From positions 682,001-746,000 of the forward strand of contig NZ_CP062803.1 of NCBI RefSeq assembly GCF_008801925.2: DNA of 64,000 bases. Reading direction: 5' to 3'. Both the position numbers and the translations under genes were made by a program. The notes under the pieces are model-generated. The model worked only from the letters and a program-made list of their open reading frames with translations, was not told the origin of the DNA and did no database searches. Origin of the DNA: Cupriavidus basilensis. Lineage in GTDB: Bacteria; Pseudomonadota; Gammaproteobacteria; Burkholderiales; Burkholderiaceae. Shown here piece by piece: positions 8,464 to 17,702 of the stretch; within the stretch, counting starts at the first letter, position 1; each line of letters opens with the position of its first letter.

Positions 8464-9375
8464 TCAGGCGCCGCGCCACTGCAGCCGCCGTCCCAGCCAA
8501 GGCGCCAGCGCCGACGTTGCCACGCCCAGCGCGATCAACGCCAGCCCGGCCGACAGATCCGCCGAGATCCGCTCCTGGAACGCCACCGCCGAGACCACCA
8601 GCCCGATCAGCGGCACGCACAGCATGGCGATCGAGGTAGCCGCCGGCGGCAAGGCCTGCGTCATGTTCAGCACCACGATAAAGGTCAGCGCGGTGGCCAG
8701 CGGCCCAGTGTAGAACAGCAGCGGCCAGATCTCCGGCACCGAGAGGAAGTGGGGCGCGCCGTCACGCAGCAATGCCAGCACCACCAGCGGCACCGAGGCC
8801 ACGGCGGTTTCCCACGGGATCATGTCCGCGCCCAGGCGCACCGTGCGGTTGGCGCGCAGCTGGATGATGCTGAGCGACCAGGCCAGCGACGCGCCGAGCA
8901 GCATCACCAGGCCCACGGCGGTATGCAACTGCCAGTCCCGCACGGCCGGGGCGATCATCAGCGCGATGCCGGCATAGCTCAGGCCGGTGGCGATCCACTG
9001 CGGGCGCGACAGCCGCTCCTTGAGCACCAGCGACGACAGCGGAATCACCCACACCGAGGTGGCATAGGCGATCACCGAGGCCCGCCCCGGCGGCACGTAC
9101 TGCAGCGCCCACAGCGCCAGCGCGGTGAAGGCCGCCATCTGCAGCAGGCCCACGCCGATCACCAGCGGCCATTCCTGCCGCGTGGGCAGGCGCAGCCGGC
9201 GAAACGCGCCCAGCACCAGGAGGCTGATGGCGGCGGCCGAGACAAAGCGCGCGGCGGCAAACCAGAGCGGGCTGACGTGGGTCAGGCCCAGCTTCATGAC
9301 CGGCCAGTTGCCGCCCCAGATCGCCACGGCGCAGGCGAGGGGAATAAACCGGCGCCATCCTTGTTGTGCTTGCAT
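8464..9375 (-). CDS. EamA-family (DMT) transporter
   Basis: 303-residue membrane protein of the drug/metabolite transporter superfamily, with two EamA repeats and about ten predicted membrane segments. It begins MQAQQGWRRFIPLACAVAIW and carries the early WGGNWPVMKLGL motif typical of RhaT/YdcZ-type EamA proteins. Such proteins export amino acids or other metabolites across the inner membrane. It is divergent from the Lrp-type regulator at 9517 with a 141-bp gap, the usual arrangement in which an Lrp regulator senses an amino acid and induces its exporter. Substrate unknown. Confidence 0.9.
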   Translation of the reverse strand: MQAQQGWRRFIPLACAVAIWGGNWPVMKLGLTHVSPLWFAAARFVSAAAISLLVLGAFRRLRLPTRQEWPLVIGVGLLQMAAFTALALWALQYVPPGRASVIAYATSVWVIPLSSLVLKERLSRPQWIATGLSYAGIALMIAPAVRDWQLHTAVGLVMLLGASLAWSLSIIQLRANRTVRLGADMIPWETAVASVPLVVLALLRDGAPHFLSVPEIWPLLFYTGPLATALTFIVVLNMTQALPPAATSIAMLCVPLIGLVVSAVAFQERISADLSAGLALIALGVATSALAPWLGRRLQWRGA

Positions 9376-9516
9376 GCTTCGACTCGACTCTTTGACCAGA
9401 TTGTCCCGCCGCCACGAGATGGGAGCGGGATGCTGGAAAGTCTACGGTTTATTGCGCCGCAGCAAAAACCGAAGGCGGCTGCAAATGCGTGCCGTTGCGG
9501 CATAGAATGCTGCCAT

Positions 9517-10008
9517 ATGAAAAAACAGGAGTGCAACGTGCTGGACATCGACCTGGACGCCACGGATATCCGGATTCTCAACGAGCTGCAGCGAGACGCC
9601 AGCCTGACCAACGTGGAACTGGCCAGCCGCGTCAGCCTGTCCCCCTCGCCCTGCCTGGCGCGGGTCAAGCAGCTGGAAAAACAAGGCGTGATCTCGCGCC
9701 GTGTCACGCTGCTGGACGCGCGCCGGCTCGGTCTGAAGGTGGTGGTGTTTATCCAGATTTCGCTGGACAAGCAGCGCCGCGAAACCCTGGATGCCTTCGA
9801 GCGGCGCATCACCACCCTGCCGCAGGTGATGGAGTGCTACCTGATGTCGGGCGATGCGGACTACCTGCTGCGCGTGGTGGTGGCCGACGTGGAAGCGCTG
9901 GAGCGGCTGATCATCGACCAGATCACGCGCATTCCCGGCGTGTCCAGCATCCGCTCCAGCTTTGCGCTCAAGCAGGTCCTGTACAGCACGGCATTGCCGC
10001 TGGGCTGA
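9517..10008 (+). CDS. Lrp/AsnC-family transcriptional regulator
   Basis: 163 residues. The N-terminal helix-turn-helix reads LDATDIRILNELQRDASLTN then VELASRVSLSPSPCLARVKQ; the C-terminal RAM ligand-binding domain includes VMECYLMSGDADYLLRVVVA. Lrp proteins form octamers and respond to amino acids. I chose the ATG at 9517; a GTG at 9538 with the AGGAG-containing sequence before it is a possible alternative and would remove seven residues. It is divergent from the EamA exporter and likely controls it. Confidence 0.92.
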   Translation: MKKQECNVLDIDLDATDIRILNELQRDASLTNVELASRVSLSPSPCLARVKQLEKQGVISRRVTLLDARRLGLKVVVFIQISLDKQRRETLDAFERRITTLPQVMECYLMSGDADYLLRVVVADVEALERLIIDQITRIPGVSSIRSSFALKQVLYSTALPLG

Positions 10009-10017
10009 TGGCCCGGT

Positions 10018-10956
10018 TCAGGACGACGCCCGCAGCGATTCGCGCGCCGTGAGCGCGACCACGCTGTCGATGCGCGTGTCGGCGCAGGCCACGGCGATGC
10101 CGTCCGGCAGCAGCGGCGCGGCCAGCCGCGTCAGCACATTGCCGGGTGGCATTTCCACCGCCAGCCGCACGCCGCATTCGCGCGCCAGCAGCATGGCCTC
10201 GTGCCAGCGCACCGGCACCGCCAGGTTGCGCGCCAGGTCGGCGGCGATGCGCGCCGGATCGCGCAACTCGCGTGCCGCGCTAGCGCTGAAGTAGCGCAGG
10301 CGCGGGCGGTTGATGCGCACACCCTCGAACGCGAGCGCGAGCGCGATTGCCGCGCCGTCAAGCAGAGCGCAGTGCGAGGGCACGCTGATGGCAATGGGTT
10401 TGGCCGCGTGCGCGCCACTGTCCAGCGCCAGCTTCGCAACCCGCGCCATGGCCGTCGCGGCGCCGGCAATCACGAACTGGGCGGGCGCATTGAGATTGGC
10501 CAGGTAGACCGGCGACGCCGGTCCGTGCACCTGCGCGATGATGCGCTCCAGCGGGCCCAGCTCCATGCCGAGGATCGCCGTCATGCCATAGCCGCTCGGA
10601 TACGCTTGCTCCATTAGCGTTGCGCGCTGCGCCACCAGCCTGACCGCATCGGCATGGCCCAGCACGCCCGCGCAGACCGCCGCCGGGAAGGCGCCGATCG
10701 ACAAACCGGCCACGGCATCGGGTTTGGCGCCTTCGGCAAGCAGGCAGCGCGCCATCGCCACGCCAGCGGTCAACAGGCACAACTGCACGGCCACGGTGGA
10801 CGCGAGTTCGGCCGCGCTGTCCAGCGCCAGCACATCGCGCCCAAGCACTTCGCTGGTCTCGCTCATCGTGGCGCGCACGGCAGGGTGGTCGGGCAGCGCG
10901 TGGAGCATGCCGGGGCGCTGGGCGCCTTGGCCGGGGAAGGTGAATAGCGTGCTCAT
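10018..10956 (-). CDS. mdcH: Malonate decarboxylase epsilon subunit (malonyl-CoA:ACP transacylase)
   Basis: 312-residue FabD-like acyltransferase. It starts MSTLFTFPGQGAQRPGMLHA, has the nucleophile elbow GLSIGAFPAA with the active serine at residue 86, and a late SVPSHCALL motif with the catalytic histidine. MdcH loads malonyl groups onto the acyl carrier protein subunit MdcC to start the decarboxylase cycle. It is last in the mdcABCDEGH operon; its ATG at 10956 overlaps the mdcG stop by four bases. Confidence 0.93.
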   Translation of the reverse strand: MSTLFTFPGQGAQRPGMLHALPDHPAVRATMSETSEVLGRDVLALDSAAELASTVAVQLCLLTAGVAMARCLLAEGAKPDAVAGLSIGAFPAAVCAGVLGHADAVRLVAQRATLMEQAYPSGYGMTAILGMELGPLERIIAQVHGPASPVYLANLNAPAQFVIAGAATAMARVAKLALDSGAHAAKPIAISVPSHCALLDGAAIALALAFEGVRINRPRLRYFSASAARELRDPARIAADLARNLAVPVRWHEAMLLARECGVRLAVEMPPGNVLTRLAAPLLPDGIAVACADTRIDSVVALTARESLRASS

Positions 10957-11591
10957 GATGGCGGCTGCCAAGGGTCCTGGCTCGTGACAGGGCCAGTCGC
11001 CGTCTTGAGCAACACGCGGCCGCCGGTGCGCACGCGCTCGCGCAGCGCGAACGCGCCAAACGGGGTGGCCACCTGGATGTCGATGCGCGCTTGCGCATCG
11101 TCGAGCAAGGCGGCCAGAGTGCGGGCCAGCTCGGCCGAAAGCGGCGTTCCCGCCGTAACCAGCAGGTCCAGGTCGCTGCCCGCATGCAGCACGTCGATGC
11201 CGCTGGCCAGCGTAAAGCCGACGCTGCCGGTCACGCCCCAGTCCACCTGCGCAGCATCCAGCGCTGGCGCGATGCGCGCCAGCGCGGCGAGCGCCGGCAA
11301 GGCGGCGCGGCGCGGATGATCCCGCCAGCGTGCCTGCCGCGCGAGCATGCCCGGCGTGACCACGCGCGCCACCTGCGCGGCGGGCAGCCACGCTGCGTGG
11401 CGCTGCGCGCGCGTGGTGCCGCGCAGCCCGACCGGGATGCGGTCTTCGACGGCGCCATCGCGCCGCACCACCAGCGGGGCTTGCGCGAGCCAGCCGGCAC
11501 TTGCCCACGCCGGCAGCGCATTGGCACGGGCGAAGCCCGGTGCGTCCGCGAGCCACAGCAGGTCATGCGGCAGGAGCGTGCTTGTGGTCAT
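10953..11591 (-). CDS. mdcG: Malonate decarboxylase holo-ACP synthase (phosphoribosyl-dephospho-CoA transferase)
   Basis: 212-residue nucleotidyltransferase that attaches the 2'-(5''-triphosphoribosyl)-3'-dephospho-CoA cofactor to MdcC. The nucleotidyltransferase signature GSDLDLLVTAG is present near residue 137, preceded by VTGSVGF. The opening MTTSTLLPHDLLWL is typical of MdcG. It lies 24 bp after mdcE and overlaps mdcH by four bases. Confidence 0.92.
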   Translation of the reverse strand: MTTSTLLPHDLLWLADAPGFARANALPAWASAGWLAQAPLVVRRDGAVEDRIPVGLRGTTRAQRHAAWLPAAQVARVVTPGMLARQARWRDHPRRAALPALAALARIAPALDAAQVDWGVTGSVGFTLASGIDVLHAGSDLDLLVTAGTPLSAELARTLAALLDDAQARIDIQVATPFGAFALRERVRTGGRVLLKTATGPVTSQDPWQPPS

Positions 11592-11615
11592 TGCATGCGC
11601 CGGTCGTGCAATGGC

Positions 11616-12434
11616 TCAGTCCTGCCACTGCTGCGCGAGCACTTCGCGCACACGGCTGGAAGCGTGGCGGTTTTCTCTACCCAGGCGGCTGCGCAGATCC
11701 CGTTGCGGATCCGCCTGGATATCGGCCAGCGCGGCTTGCAGCGCGCCATGCACGGTATCGAGATCGGCCTCGTCGGGCAGCTCTGCGTGGTTGACGCCGA
11801 CCCGCTTCCACAGCAGGCCCAGCGTGGCGTAGTTGCCGATGTCATACGCCATTGGCGGCACGGTGGCGGCAAAGCTCTCCAGGTCCTCCACGCTGCGCAT
11901 GGTGATGCGCGCGGCGGCCTGCTTGCCCATGGCGTGTACCTGCACGCCGGCATCGCTCAGCGCTATCAGGCGGTTGGCCTGGTATCCGTGCGCGAGGAAG
12001 GCGCCCGACATGGCGCGCCCGACCAGCAGCGCGATCACCGGATGCCCTTGCAGCCGCGCCGTGGCGTAGGCATCGGCCGCGCCCGCCAGCGACTGATGGA
12101 TGCCGAAGGCTTCCTCGCGCCGTCCGTAGGCCTGGCTGGGCGTATCGACGATGGCCACGATGGGCCGCTTGATGGCGGCGTCGCGGTCGGCCAGCACGAT
12201 CTCGTGAACGGCGCGCGCCAGCGACCAGCCTTCGAGCAGGCCGACCTCGCCGTCGCGCACGCGCGGGTAGGCGTTGGCGGCGTCGGGCGCCACGGCGATA
12301 AAGCGCGCCGGCTGGCCGGCCAGTTCGGCGTCGGCTACCTGCACGGTGGCGGGATAGCCCGGGCGGCGCGGGGCGTTGCGCGTCAGTGCCGCGAGCCAGG
12401 CCTCGCCGCGGCCCTGGATGTTGGCTGAACTCAT
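11616..12434 (-). CDS. mdcE: Malonate decarboxylase gamma subunit
   Basis: 272 residues, crotonase-fold half of the carboxyltransferase that, with MdcD, removes CO2 from malonyl-S-ACP. It has the IVDTPSQAYGRREEAFGIHQ segment and ALLVGRAMSGAFLAHGYQAN, corresponding to the acetyl-CoA carboxylase alpha-like pocket. Its ATG at 12434 overlaps the mdcD stop (ATGA), pointing to 1:1 coupled synthesis. Confidence 0.93.
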   Translation of the reverse strand: MSSANIQGRGEAWLAALTRNAPRRPGYPATVQVADAELAGQPARFIAVAPDAANAYPRVRDGEVGLLEGWSLARAVHEIVLADRDAAIKRPIVAIVDTPSQAYGRREEAFGIHQSLAGAADAYATARLQGHPVIALLVGRAMSGAFLAHGYQANRLIALSDAGVQVHAMGKQAAARITMRSVEDLESFAATVPPMAYDIGNYATLGLLWKRVGVNHAELPDEADLDTVHGALQAALADIQADPQRDLRSRLGRENRHASSRVREVLAQQWQD

Positions 12435-13282
12435 GGCTTTGCTCCGTGTGCGTAGATGGTGCGGACGGTTTGCGGCTCCGGCTGGCACGCCGGATCGTAT
12501 TCGGCCAGGCGTTGCAGGTAATGCGCGTAGCGTTCGCTGCGGTGCACGGCCGGCACGCCTTGCGCCAGGGCCTCGCGCACCGTGGTGCGGATGGCTTTGG
12601 TGTCGTCCTCCACGTACCGGTCGGCCAGGCCCGTGGCGATGCGTTGCTCGCCGCCGGTAAAGCGCCAGATAAAGGGCCGGTCACGCGAATCGTATTCGGC
12701 CACGCCCGCCTCCTGCTCGATCACAGCCGGCCCGTTCAGGCCGAGGCGAGCCTCGCGCGTCACCACCAGGCAACTGCACAGCCCCGCCGCGATGGACATG
12801 CCGCCGAAGCAGCCCACTGTCCCGGCGATCACGCCAACCACCGGCTGGTAGCGGCGCAGGTCGACGATGCCCGCGTGGATCTCGGCAATGGCCGCCAGTC
12901 CCAGGTTGGCCTCCTGCAGCCGCACGCCGCCGGTTTCGAACAGGATCACCGCGCGCGTGGGCACGCCGCGCCGGTTGTCCTGCGCCGCCAGCTCCAGCGC
13001 GCCGGCGATCTTGGCGCCGCCCACTTCGCCCAGGCTGCCGCCCTGGAACGCGCCTTCGATGGCGAGGACCACGGCAGGATGGCCGTCGATGCGGCCCTTG
13101 GCCACCACCACGCCGTCATCCGCCTGCGGCACCACGCCCTGGCGTTCCAGCCACGGCGAGACCAGCTGGTCGAAGGGGCCGGCGAGTTCGCGCAAGGTGC
13201 CGGGATCGAGCAGCGCATGCACGCGGGCGCGCGCGCCGAGCTCGACAAAGCTCTCGCGGTTCAGCAGCGATGCGTGGTTCAT
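12431..13282 (-). CDS. mdcD: Malonate decarboxylase beta subunit
   Basis: 283 residues, AccD-like partner of MdcE in the malonyl-ACP decarboxylase. Visible segments are SFVELGARARVHALLDPGTL, VSPWLERQGVVPQADDGVVV, AVILFETGGVRLQEANLGLA and GTVGCFGGMSIAAGLC. No zinc finger of the AccD type is present, as expected for MdcD. Overlaps mdcC by four bases and mdcE by four bases. Confidence 0.93.
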   Translation of the reverse strand: MNHASLLNRESFVELGARARVHALLDPGTLRELAGPFDQLVSPWLERQGVVPQADDGVVVAKGRIDGHPAVVLAIEGAFQGGSLGEVGGAKIAGALELAAQDNRRGVPTRAVILFETGGVRLQEANLGLAAIAEIHAGIVDLRRYQPVVGVIAGTVGCFGGMSIAAGLCSCLVVTREARLGLNGPAVIEQEAGVAEYDSRDRPFIWRFTGGEQRIATGLADRYVEDDTKAIRTTVREALAQGVPAVHRSERYAHYLQRLAEYDPACQPEPQTVRTIYAHGAKP

Positions 13283-13593
13283 GCTGGCTCCTTGCCATCG
13301 CCGCCGAGCGCCTCGAACGCTTCCGCCAGGCGCATGCCCACCACGCCCGGCGTGGCGCCGAAATCATGGATGCGGATGCGCATGGCGGCGCGCGGCTCGG
13401 CGCTGAACACGCGCGAGAGCTGCGCGTCCCAGACCTTGCCGTAGCCGTCCACCGACGTGGTGACATGAATCAGCGTGGTGCCGGGCGTGCCGGGCTCCAC
13501 CATGACTTCGAGATCGCCGGAGCCGACCACGCCAACCAGCACGCGCTGGCTTGCCGGCGCGCCGGCGGGATATTCGAACTGGAGCTGTTCCAT
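13279..13593 (-). CDS. mdcC: Malonate decarboxylase delta subunit, acyl carrier protein
   Basis: 104-residue carrier protein of the decarboxylase. The segment VVGSGDLEVMVEP holds a serine at residue 25 that matches the known attachment position of the dephospho-CoA-derived cofactor in the Klebsiella protein. It carries acetyl and malonyl thioesters between MdcA, MdcH and MdcDE. The start overlaps the last base of the mdcB stop (TAATG). Confidence 0.93.
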   Translation of the reverse strand: MEQLQFEYPAGAPASQRVLVGVVGSGDLEVMVEPGTPGTTLIHVTTSVDGYGKVWDAQLSRVFSAEPRAAMRIRIHDFGATPGVVGMRLAEAFEALGGDGKEPA

Positions 13594-14498
13594 TAATTGT
13601 CTCCTTGCACGGGGGCTTTGGCCGGCCGCGCAGCAGGCGGCAACCGGTCCAGGAAAAACGTGGCGGCGAGCAGGTCCGCAGCGCCGCCGGGAGAGGCGTT
13701 GCAGGCCAGCATGCCGGCTTCGAGCTGGCGCAGCAGGCGGCGGCCGGCCAGCGTGCCGATGCCGCCGGCAGCCAGCACGCGGCTCGCGCCTTGCTGCATC
13801 AGCGCCAGCCCTTCGCGGCCGGCCCGGGCCAGCACGCAGGTGTCGTCCAGCCGCTGCATGATGGCCAGCAATGCGTTGACGCGCGCGCTGGGCTCGGCGT
13901 CGCCGCGCGCCCGGCTGCGAATCAGCTCTGGCAGGCCAGCGCGCAGCACATGCGGGAAGCCCGCCTGCGCCTGGCCGCGCGCGCCGGCCACGCCGTAGTC
14001 GATGCAGGCGCGTTCGCCCTTGTTGCCCGTGCGCGCGGGACGGTGCCGGTCGGGCAGGCGTGCGATGGCGCCGGCGGTGCGGGCTATGCCATGCGCGCCA
14101 TGTCCATGCCGGTGCAAGCCCGCCGCGCCAACCAGCAGCCCCAGGCTCCAGATCGCGCCGCGATGCGTGTTGATGCCGCCGGTGGCGCGCATCATCGCGG
14201 CCTCGGCTTCGCGGCCCAGCGCGCCCAGCCGCTCGCGCAGCGCCACGCTGGGCCGCGCCGCGCGCATGCCTGCCACCGCCATCTCGGTAAAGGCGGGATG
14301 CAGCGCGCGCGCCGAGACGCGCATCAGGTCCAGGTTGAGGTCGGCGTGGGCCCCATTGCCGCGGCCATCCACCAGCCCGGGCTTGGGCGACAGCGCGGCC
14401 TCGTCGATCAGCGCATTGACGGCGAGATCGGCCAGCGCGATGGCGGCGGGGTGGAAGGCATCGTCACGGTGCCCGGCAGGTAATGCGAGGCTTGCCAT
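13593..14498 (-). CDS. mdcB: Triphosphoribosyl-dephospho-CoA synthase
   Basis: 301 residues from the ATG at 14498 (a GTG one codon upstream is possible). It makes the prosthetic-group precursor from dephospho-CoA and ATP, like CitG. Motifs are [20 protein letters not shown] (the conserved E..L.PKPGLVD of CitG/MdcB), [16 protein letters not shown] and [16 protein letters not shown]. The coding start overlaps the mdcA stop by one base, so it is coupled to mdcA. Confidence 0.93.
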   Translation of the reverse strand: MASLALPAGHRDDAFHPAAIALADLAVNALIDEAALSPKPGLVDGRGNGAHADLNLDLMRVSARALHPAFTEMAVAGMRAARPSVALRERLGALGREAEAAMMRATGGINTHRGAIWSLGLLVGAAGLHRHGHGAHGIARTAGAIARLPDRHRPARTGNKGERACIDYGVAGARGQAQAGFPHVLRAGLPELIRSRARGDAEPSARVNALLAIMQRLDDTCVLARAGREGLALMQQGASRVLAAGGIGTLAGRRLLRQLEAGMLACNASPGGAADLLAATFFLDRLPPAARPAKAPVQGDN

Positions 14499-16156
14499 CA
14501 CCAGCTCCGGAAGCGTGCCGGCGGCGCGTACAGCCCGCCGGACCAGTCGACCAGGTCGGCCATGCTCTTGGCCGCCAGCAGCGAGCGCGTCGCCTGGCTG
14601 CGCTGCACGCCGAGGTCTTCGGGCAACGCGATCAGGCCGTCGCTGCGCATGCGGCGCGTGGTGCTGGTGTCGTGGCGCAGGCCGATCGGCGTCACCCCGG
14701 CCACGGCCGCCAGCATGGCGCGGCGCTCCTCCAGCGAGCGTGCCTTGTAGAGATAGGCGATGCCTTCCTCGGTCAGCACGTGCGTGACGTCGTCGCCGTA
14801 GATCATCACCGGCGCCAGCGGCATGCCGCTGTCCTTGGCCACCTGCACCGCATCGAGCGATTCGACAAAGGTCGGCTTGCCGCCAGCCTGGAAGGTCTCC
14901 ACCATCTGCACCACCAGCTTGCGGCCGCGCGCGAGCGGGTCGTCGGTCTCGATCAGGTCAAGCCACGCCGGCGTGGGATGGCGTCGCCCGCCCGGGTTGT
15001 GGCCCATGTTGGGCGCGCCGCCAAAGCCGGACAAGCGCCCGCGCGTGACCGTGGAGGAGTGGCCGTCGCCGTCGATCTGCAGCGTGGAGCCGATGAACAG
15101 ATCCACCGCGTACTGGCCGGCAAGCTGGCAGAAGGCGCGGTTGGAGCGCATCGATCCATCCGCGCCGGTGAAGAACACATCCGGGCGCGCGGCCACATAG
15201 TTCTCCATGCCGAGTTCGCTGCCAAAGCTGTGCACGCTCTCCACCCAGCCCGACTCGATGGCGGGGATCAGCGTGGGGTGGGGGTTGAGCGTCCAGTACT
15301 TGCAGATCTTGCCCTTGAGGCCGAGCGACTCGCCATAGGTCGGCAGGATCAGCTCGATGGCAGCGGTGTTGAAGCCGATGCCATGGTTGAGCGACTGCAC
15401 CTGGTGGCGCTCATACACGCCGCGGATCGCCATCATGGCCATCAGCACATGCACCGGCTTGATCAGGCGCGGGTCGCGCGTGAACAGCGGCTCGCAGAAA
15501 AAGGGCTTGTCGGCCTGCACCACGTAGTCGATCCAGGAGCCGGGGATATCCACGCGCGGCAGCCCGGCGGGGTCGTCCACGATCTCGTTGACCTGGGCCA
15601 CCACGATGCCGTCGCGGAACGTGGCCGCCTCCACCAGCGCGGGCGTGTCCTCGGTGCTGGCACCGGTGTAGAGGTTGCCGTCGCGGTCGGCCTTGTAGCC
15701 GGCGATCAGCACGATGTTGGGCGTCAGGTCCACATAGAGCCGCGCGTACAGCTCGATGTAGGTGTGGATGGCGCCGACCTCCAGCTGGCCGTCTTCCAGG
15801 AACTGCGAGATGCGCAGGCTCTGTGCGCCGGCATAGGCAAAGTCCAGCTTCCTGGCGATGCCGCGCTCGAACAGGTCAAGATGTTCCACCCGGCTCACGC
15901 TCGGGATGATCATGTGCAGGCCGTGCACCTTGGCCGGGTCCACCTCGGCCAGCGAGCGCGAGAGGAAGTCGGCCTGCTTCTGGTTGTTGCCCTCCAGCAC
16001 CACGCGGTCGCCCGGCGCGGTGATGGCTTCGAGGAATGGGACGATGTCGGCGGTGGGCACGACCCGGCCGCTGGCAAAGGCGGCGCCGCGTGCCATGCGG
16101 CGGCGCTTTTCGCTGCGGCGGGTGTCCCACTGTCGGTCCGTGGCTGGGTTGGGCAT
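14498..16156 (-). CDS. mdcA: Malonate decarboxylase alpha subunit (acetyl-S-ACP:malonate ACP transferase)
   Basis: 552 residues, a CoA-transferase-fold subunit that swaps acetate for malonate on the carrier protein. Segments include [40 protein letters not shown] and [20 protein letters not shown]. First gene of the operon, so probably set by a promoter in 16157-16504. Malonate is converted to acetyl-ACP plus CO2 without biotin: no sodium-pump subunit or biotin carrier is present, placing this among the soluble Mdc systems (Klebsiella, Pseudomonas, Acinetobacter), not the Malonomonas membrane-bound type. Confidence 0.95.
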   Translation of the reverse strand: MPNPATDRQWDTRRSEKRRRMARGAAFASGRVVPTADIVPFLEAITAPGDRVVLEGNNQKQADFLSRSLAEVDPAKVHGLHMIIPSVSRVEHLDLFERGIARKLDFAYAGAQSLRISQFLEDGQLEVGAIHTYIELYARLYVDLTPNIVLIAGYKADRDGNLYTGASTEDTPALVEAATFRDGIVVAQVNEIVDDPAGLPRVDIPGSWIDYVVQADKPFFCEPLFTRDPRLIKPVHVLMAMMAIRGVYERHQVQSLNHGIGFNTAAIELILPTYGESLGLKGKICKYWTLNPHPTLIPAIESGWVESVHSFGSELGMENYVAARPDVFFTGADGSMRSNRAFCQLAGQYAVDLFIGSTLQIDGDGHSSTVTRGRLSGFGGAPNMGHNPGGRRHPTPAWLDLIETDDPLARGRKLVVQMVETFQAGGKPTFVESLDAVQVAKDSGMPLAPVMIYGDDVTHVLTEEGIAYLYKARSLEERRAMLAAVAGVTPIGLRHDTSTTRRMRSDGLIALPEDLGVQRSQATRSLLAAKSMADLVDWSGGLYAPPARFRSW

Positions 16157-16504
16157 CGCGTCTCCGGTGTGCTTGATGCAAGGAATGGCACCAAGATACG
16201 CAGCGCGCGCGGCGCAAGCAATGACGCCCGGCGCGGCATCGTTACTCTAGGTGTAAGTGTTGGCGGCCCGACATGCAAGACGTTTGGTCCCTGCCCGGGG
16301 CGCACAGTACGCCGCCGTGCGCGCCGCGCAAGAGCCGGTCAGGACACTAGTGCGCCGGATGTCGGCATCCCGCCATTAATCCCACGCTAACGATTCTCCC
16401 GCCGGGTTGATTGATGCAGCGTGATGGCTGGCCTAGATTGCATCCATCAAACCTAGAACCAGCCCGCGCGCACCCCAGCCGACGGGCCAACAGGAGACAG
16501 CACC
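16157..16504. promoter_or_regulatory. Divergent mdcA / mdcL control region with a dyad
   Basis: 348 bp without a gene between the two malonate transcription units. A dyad lies at 16426-16464: GGCTGG-C-CTAG on the left and CTAG-AA-CCAGCC on the right, about 40 bp before the mdcL ATG. It is the best candidate for the LysR-type MdcR operator or for an mdcL leader hairpin. mdcL has an AGGAGA ribosome site six bases before its start. Operator role is inferred. Confidence 0.4.
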
Positions 16505-16915
16505 ATGATCATCTACGGAACCGCCTTGCTGGCGCTCTGCCACCTCATCGGCTTGTTCCTTGGCGAACTGCTTGGCATTGCGATCGGCGTCAAGGCCAAT
16601 GTGGGCGGCGTCGGCATCGCCATGCTGCTGCTGATCTCGATACGGCTCTTCCTGCACGGGCGTGGCCTCCTGCCCAAGGAGACCGAGGCCGGCGTTGGCT
16701 TCTGGGGCGCGATGTACATCCCGGTGGTGGTGGCGATGGCGGCGCAGCAGAACGTGGTCGCCGCGTTGCGCGGCGGGCCGGTAGCCCTGATCGCGGCAGT
16801 CGGCGCGGTGGTGGTCTCGGCCTGCTGCATCGCCGTGCTCAGCCGCACCGGCGACCACGCGCCATTGCCGCCGCTGCCCTCGCCGGAAGCCACCCCCAGC
16901 CACGCATCGCGCTAA
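16505..16915 (+). CDS. mdcL: Malonate transporter subunit MadL-type
   Basis: 136-residue membrane protein with about four membrane segments, beginning MIIYGTALLALCHLIGLFLG and with GVGFWGAMYIPVVVAMAAQQ and NVVAALRGGPVALIAAVGA. It is the small subunit of the two-component MadLM sodium-dependent malonate importer. Followed by mdcM after 10 bp. Divergent from mdcA, so uptake and decarboxylation share one control region. Confidence 0.93.
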   Translation: MIIYGTALLALCHLIGLFLGELLGIAIGVKANVGGVGIAMLLLISIRLFLHGRGLLPKETEAGVGFWGAMYIPVVVAMAAQQNVVAALRGGPVALIAAVGAVVVSACCIAVLSRTGDHAPLPPLPSPEATPSHASR

Positions 16916-16925
16916 GGACGCCGCC

Positions 16926-17702
16926 ATGCCGCATCCCATTTCGCACATCATCGAGAACATCCTGCTGCAGAACGCCCTGGTCACCGCGTTTGCCGCGGTT
17001 GGCATCATCATGTGGCTGTCGTCAAGGCTGTCGCGCTGGCTGACCTTCGGGCGCGTCCACGGCTCCGCCATCGCCATCGTGATCGGGCTGCTGCTGGCCT
17101 ACTATGGCGGCATCGTCACCGGCAAGGAAAAAGGCCTGGCCGATCTCTCGCTGTTCTCCGGCATCGGCCTGATGGGTGGCGCCATGCTGCGCGATTTCGC
17201 CATCGTCGCCACCGCCTTCGAGGTGCAGGTGAGCGAGGCGCGCAAGGCCGGGCTGGTCGGCGCTGTGTCGCTGTTGCTCGGCACCATCCTGCCGTTTATC
17301 GTGGGTGCTGCGGTGGCGCGCGCCTTCGGCTACAGCGATGCGGTCAGCATGACCACCATCGGCGCCGGGGCGGTGACATACATCGTGGGGCCGGTGACCG
17401 GCGCCGCGCTGGGCGCCAGCTCCGACGTGATCGCGCTGAGCATCGCCACCGGGCTGATCAAGGCCATCATCGTGATGGTGGGCACGCCCATGGCGGCAGG
17501 CTTCCTCGGGCTGAACAACCCGCGCGCCGCGATGGTGTTCGGCGGCCTGGCGGGCACCGTCAGCGGGGTATCGGCTGGGCTGGCGGCGACGGATCGCAGG
17601 CTGGTGCCTTACGGTGCGCTAGTGGCTACGTTCCACACCGGGCTGGGGTGCCTGCTGGGGCCGTCGCTGTTGTTTCTGGCGACCAAGGCGATCGTTGGCT
17701 AG
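16926..17702 (+). CDS. mdcM: Malonate transporter subunit MadM-type
   Basis: 258 residues, six to eight membrane segments, opening with HIIENILLQNALVTAFAAVG. Family-type segments are GLADLSLFSGIGLMGGAMLR and IGAGAVTYIVGPVTGAALGA. Large subunit of the MadLM malonate carrier. Its stop overlaps the stop of the convergent LysR gene by four bases. Confidence 0.93.
   Translation: MPHPISHIIENILLQNALVTAFAAVGIIMWLSSRLSRWLTFGRVHGSAIAIVIGLLLAYYGGIVTGKEKGLADLSLFSGIGLMGGAMLRDFAIVATAFEVQVSEARKAGLVGAVSLLLGTILPFIVGAAVARAFGYSDAVSMTTIGAGAVTYIVGPVTGAALGASSDVIALSIATGLIKAIIVMVGTPMAAGFLGLNNPRAAMVFGGLAGTVSGVSAGLAATDRRLVPYGALVATFHTGLGCLLGPSLLFLATKAIVG

Noticed and set aside
14483..16390. 635-codon plus-strand frame over mdcA
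   Set aside because: Shadow of mdcA; His/Gln/Arg-rich composition and no recognisable domain.
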